Positions 61,124 through 64,000 of a DNA stretch of 64,000 nt are shown piece after piece. Positions within the stretch are counted from its first letter, which is position 1; every line of letters starts with the position of its first letter. Where the stretch lies: assembly GCF_011059105.1 (NCBI RefSeq), contig NZ_JAALLS010000021.1:20107-84106 (forward strand), read 5' to 3'. This DNA comes from Fodinibius halophilus. Lineage in GTDB: Bacteria; Bacteroidota; Rhodothermia; Balneolales; Balneolaceae. Below the pieces are notes generated by a model. That model worked only from the letters and a program-made list of their open reading frames with translations, was not told the origin of the DNA and did not search any database. The position numbers were made by a program, and so were the translations under genes.

Positions 61124-62437
61124 ATGGCACAGAAGGTAAAAGAAAAACTTCCTTATAAGGTAAAAGATATTGGTTTGGCTGACTTTGGCCGCAAAGAAAT
61201 TCGGTTGGCCGAAGCAGAAATGCCCGGACTGATGGCGCTTCGCGAAGAGTATGCGGATGAACAACCATTGAAAGGGGCACGAATTGCCGGATGCTTGCAT
61301 ATGACCATCCAAACAGCGGTACTGATAGAAACATTGATTGAGCTTGGAGCCGAAGTTCAGTGGTCATCTTGTAATATCTTTTCTACGCAAGATCATGCAG
61401 CGGCAGCTATTGCAGACCAGGATATTCCTGTGTATGCATGGAAGGGAATGAACGAAGAAGAGTTCTGGTGGTGCATTGAGCAGACGATCTTCTTTGAAGA
61501 TGATGAGCCTCTGAATATGATTTTAGATGACGGCGGTGATCTAACAAAATTAGTTCACGAGGATTACCCCGAACTGCTTGACGGTATCAACGGTATTTCT
61601 GAAGAAACAACAACGGGTGTCAATCGCCTTTATAAAATGGCGAAAGAAGGCACTCTTGGTGCTCCCGCCATTAATGTTAACGACTCCGTAACAAAGTCGA
61701 AGTTTGACAATAAGTACGGCTGCCGCGAGTCTTGTGTAGATGCGGTAAAGCGTGCTACTGATATTATGTTGGCCGGAAAGGTTGCCGTTGTCGCCGGTTT
61801 CGGTGACGTGGGTAAAGGTTCTGCCGCTTCATTGCGCGGTGCCGGTGCTCGTGTTATTGTGACGGAGATTGATCCTATTTGTGCGCTGCAGGCTGCAATG
61901 GAAGGCTATGAAGTGATGAAGATGGATGACGCGATCCCCAAAGCGGATATCGTCGTTACCGCAACAGGTAATAAGGATATTATTACCGACCGTCATTTCA
62001 AAAAGATGAACGATAAAACCATTGTCGGTAATATCGGTCACTTCGATAATGAAATTGATGTCGCTTGGTTAAAAGAGAATTCTGAACGAGATAACCTAAA
62101 ACCACAGGTTGATCTGTTTAAGCTGGACGAAAACGGTAAGGAGATTATCCTGCTGTCCGAAGGTCGCTTGATGAACCTTGGTAATGCTACAGGTCATCCT
62201 TCTTTTGTGATGTCCAACAGCTTTACAAACCAGACATTGGCTCAAATTGCTCTCTGGCAACGACCAGAAGACTTTGACTTGGAGGTAAGTGTACTTCCAA
62301 AAGATCTGGATGAAAAAGTAGCCCGACTACACCTTAAGAAAATTGGTGTGGAGCTCGAAGAGCTTACAGATGAGCAGGCTGAATATATCGATGTGCCCAA
62401 AGGCGGGCCCTATAAGCCTGAACATTATCGCTACTAG
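61124..62437 (+). CDS. ahcY: Adenosylhomocysteinase
   Basis: Enzyme of 437 aa that splits S-adenosylhomocysteine to adenosine and homocysteine, keeping methyl-transfer reactions going. Complete family layout: [55 protein letters not shown], the NAD site [34 protein letters not shown] and the C-terminal [12 protein letters not shown] with the Lys and Tyr that touch NAD of the neighbour subunit. Single gene with terminator; I see no SAH riboswitch upstream. Confidence 0.98.
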   Translation: MAQKVKEKLPYKVKDIGLADFGRKEIRLAEAEMPGLMALREEYADEQPLKGARIAGCLHMTIQTAVLIETLIELGAEVQWSSCNIFSTQDHAAAAIADQDIPVYAWKGMNEEEFWWCIEQTIFFEDDEPLNMILDDGGDLTKLVHEDYPELLDGINGISEETTTGVNRLYKMAKEGTLGAPAINVNDSVTKSKFDNKYGCRESCVDAVKRATDIMLAGKVAVVAGFGDVGKGSAASLRGAGARVIVTEIDPICALQAAMEGYEVMKMDDAIPKADIVVTATGNKDIITDRHFKKMNDKTIVGNIGHFDNEIDVAWLKENSERDNLKPQVDLFKLDENGKEIILLSEGRLMNLGNATGHPSFVMSNSFTNQTLAQIALWQRPEDFDLEVSVLPKDLDEKVARLHLKKIGVELEELTDEQAEYIDVPKGGPYKPEHYRY

Positions 62438-62493
62438 ATATTACAATACTTGCCAGTGACGGCAAGTCACTTTTAGTATCCCACAAAAAAATT

Positions 62494-62525
62494 AAGCCCC
62501 GGCCATTCGGTCGGGGCTTTTTTTA
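62494..62525. terminator. Rho-independent terminator after ahcY
   Basis: AAGCCCCGGCC pairs with GGTCGGGGCTT (one G-U) around ATTC, with an A run on the left and T7 on the right. It can serve both ahcY (plus) and the convergent Ig-like lipoprotein gene (minus). Confidence 0.93.
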
Positions 62526-62542
62526 TGACTGGATTTGAATTT

Positions 62543-63526
62543 TTAGAAAGAGTTGAGCTGGGTTTGAGCGTTATCACCATAGTCAATCAGCTGAACGCCG
62601 TAGATCGTTTCCTCTCCTTCTTGTACGGTTTCGTAGCGAACCGTGCCGCCGGGCACATCCTTGACCCGCCAGATTTTAAGATTTATTTCAGGCACTACAC
62701 CATAGGTGATTAAATCGGCCGTAAAGGTGCCTTTCGGGACCGTTACTTCTGTATTTTTTTGAGTGATAGCGCCTTCAATAGACTCTTCGGTAAGTTGATT
62801 GGGTTGGCTGTACCAGTTTTCGGTAACCGGTTTTTCCTGTGGTTCATTATCGCCCACCTTTTCTCGGTACCTGCGAATAGATGACTTGTTCTTATCAAAA
62901 AGGACTTCTGCGGTGTAGGTGTTTTCTCCATCGTTGGTCATCTGTATTTGCCACCACTGCTGCCCGTCTTCATTTTCTTTCAAGAAAGCCTTTTTCATTA
63001 CAACCGTATCATCAGAGCCACCGGAAGAGATCTGCCATTTCGTCCATTCGCCTTCTTTGTAATCAGCCAGTTCCATACTGTACCCATAGCTGTTAAAGAG
63101 ATAACGGAACATCATGGTATACATCTGAGTTGAGCCCATCTGAGCAAACGCATTTCCGCTATAGGTAACCTGTTCGGCTAACCGTATTGTTTTTGTTTCT
63201 CCGCGATCCGATGGCAACGTTACGGTAGTAGTACTTGGCGTATGGTTATCAGCAAAAACGCTAACCGTATGTATCCCTACTGAGCCAAAACGGATCGTAG
63301 CTGTACCATCTGCATTCGTTGCCGTACTGTTTCCATTATTCGACTCAACCGTAGCCCCTTTTAGCGGTTGTCCGTCAGCATCTACCACTTTAAAACTCAC
63401 CTTATTAACCGGAATACGATTCAGCATTTGGGCACTTGGACTACAAGCTGATAGTAGTAACCCGATCCCTAAAATCAGAACCAATTGATTTGCAAAAGTG
63501 AATCTGTTTTGAGTTCTTTTTTTCAT
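62543..63526 (-). CDS. Ig-like/carboxypeptidase-regulatory lipoprotein, unknown function
   Basis: Lipoprotein of 327 aa from the ATG at 63526, with GGAGAA upstream (a second ATG at 63538 would add four residues). Lipobox LSAC. Residues ~40-110 form a CarboxypepD_reg-like or bacterial Ig-like module (VSFKVVDADGQPLKGATVES, GTATIRFGSVGIHTVSV). The remaining ~200 aa, including WTKWQISSGG and EVTVPKGTFTADLITYG, I do not recognise. Single gene, convergent with ahcY. Confidence 0.85.
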   Translation of the reverse strand: MKKRTQNRFTFANQLVLILGIGLLLSACSPSAQMLNRIPVNKVSFKVVDADGQPLKGATVESNNGNSTATNADGTATIRFGSVGIHTVSVFADNHTPSTTTVTLPSDRGETKTIRLAEQVTYSGNAFAQMGSTQMYTMMFRYLFNSYGYSMELADYKEGEWTKWQISSGGSDDTVVMKKAFLKENEDGQQWWQIQMTNDGENTYTAEVLFDKNKSSIRRYREKVGDNEPQEKPVTENWYSQPNQLTEESIEGAITQKNTEVTVPKGTFTADLITYGVVPEINLKIWRVKDVPGGTVRYETVQEGEETIYGVQLIDYGDNAQTQLNSF

Positions 63527-63568
63527 ACTTTTCTCCATGATATTTTGATCCGTTTATTAGTATTTCGT

Positions 63569-63628
63569 TTAGGGTAAAGTGAATAATACGAATTGCGTTA
63601 TACTCTCATAACCTGACTTTTACCCTAA
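63569..63628. promoter_or_regulatory. Spaced inverted repeat in a divergent promoter region
   Basis: TTAGGGTAAAGT and ACTTTTACCCTAA, 12-13 bp arms 35 bp apart, between the Ig-like lipoprotein gene (minus) and gldC (plus). It may be a pair of regulator half-sites or a hairpin in the leader. Its role is unknown. Confidence 0.4.
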
Positions 63629-63686
63629 CCAATGTATTAATCAATAACCTGCAAATTATATATTTGAAAGTAAAGCACGCACATCT

Positions 63687-64000
63687 ATGGCAGAGCAGAA
63701 GAAAGAAATCAGTATCACAGTAGAACTTGATGAAAATAATGTCCCCGAAAAAATTGACTGGAATGCCACCGATAAAGAAGGTGAAGGCATTGCCAACTGT
63801 AAGGCAATGTTGTTGTCGATGTGGGATCCCAAAAAACAAGATACACTCCGCTTGGATCTTTGGACGAAAGAGATGACGAAAGAAGAGATGAAGATTTTCT
63901 ATCATCAAACGCTTATCACGATGGCCGAAACGTTTGAAAATGCTACCGAAGAACACGGCATGGCTGAAGATATGCGTGACTTCATCTCTTATTTTGCTGA
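63687..64000 (+). CDS. gldC: Gliding motility-associated protein GldC (cut by window end)
   Basis: The first ~104 residues of a small protein with the GldC pattern (SITVELDENNVPEKIDWNATD, AMLLSMWDPKKQDTLRLDLWTK, MKIFYHQTLITMAETFENAT, DMRDFISYF). GldC of Flavobacterium is about 110 aa and supports gliding; its exact job is not settled. The ORF runs past the window edge, so the end is missing by a few residues. The ATG at 63687 is the first in frame. Confidence 0.88.
   Translation, partial: MAEQKKEISITVELDENNVPEKIDWNATDKEGEGIANCKAMLLSMWDPKKQDTLRLDLWTKEMTKEEMKIFYHQTLITMAETFENATEEHGMAEDMRDFISYFA

Overview
The window looks like a chromosomal segment of a Gram-negative member of the Bacteroidota/FCB group, most likely Balneolota (inference). 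It carries two SusC/SusD-type outer-membrane uptake loci, a separate TonB-dependent receptor with an N-terminal carboxypeptidase-regulatory-like domain, many lipobox lipoproteins, a GldC homologue cut by the right edge, and acidic protein tails typical of marine or halophilic members of this group. I see no rRNA, tRNA, CRISPR array, prophage or intact insertion sequence.

Layout. 1-4.8 kb: a GntR regulator, then a CHASE2/adenylate-cyclase sensor with no canonical start codon, followed by an SH3-M48 metalloprotease. 4.8-14.9 kb: a minus-strand cluster of a GbsR/MarR-type regulator, a secreted alpha/beta hydrolase, an SDR, a KASIII-like enzyme, a sodium:solute symporter, an AMP-forming acyl-CoA synthetase, a second alpha/beta hydrolase and a TonB receptor. 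15-26.5 kb: mutS, a YihY membrane protein, methylpurine glycosylase, DUF4168, YceI, a BtuF-like protein with an SDR, Nudix, DJ-1/PfpI, a PQQ-type sugar dehydrogenase with DoxX, and a zinc alcohol dehydrogenase. 26.6-37.5 kb: isocitrate dehydrogenase, a phosphodiesterase, a TPR protein, a hydrolase, RluB-ScpB, an aspartoacylase-like hydrolase overlapping a GCS2-CBS fusion, and priA. 37.6-42.8 kb: SusC, SusD and a small lipoprotein. 43-51 kb: comM, DUF4342, trxB, a three-subunit NAD(P) transhydrogenase operon, a small membrane protein, a frameshifted cupredoxin and about 660 bp of non-coding DNA. 51-64 kb: two FAD enzymes of 2-hydroxyacid oxidation, a second SusD/SusC pair, a TlpA-like lipoprotein, ahcY, an Ig-like lipoprotein and gldC.

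The most interesting system is the 4.8-14.9 kb cluster. Its regulator gene, its enzyme operon and its TonB receptor are each preceded by a near-identical 16-bp palindrome, TTTGRAANNTTYCAAA (sites at 14854, 14273 and 7330). A fourth copy lies 35 kb away at 49692, just upstream of a 70-aa two-helix membrane protein. The KASIII-like enzyme keeps the nucleophilic Cys but has Thr and Tyr where FabH has its catalytic His and Asn, so it is probably not a housekeeping FabH. The cluster therefore looks like a dedicated uptake and acyl-processing pathway for an unknown substrate; its enzyme classes recall the OleABCD set. A second notable object is the cupredoxin-like lipoprotein at 50.1-50.5 kb, in which the two halves of the fold occur in swapped order and a C6/G6 run breaks the frame.
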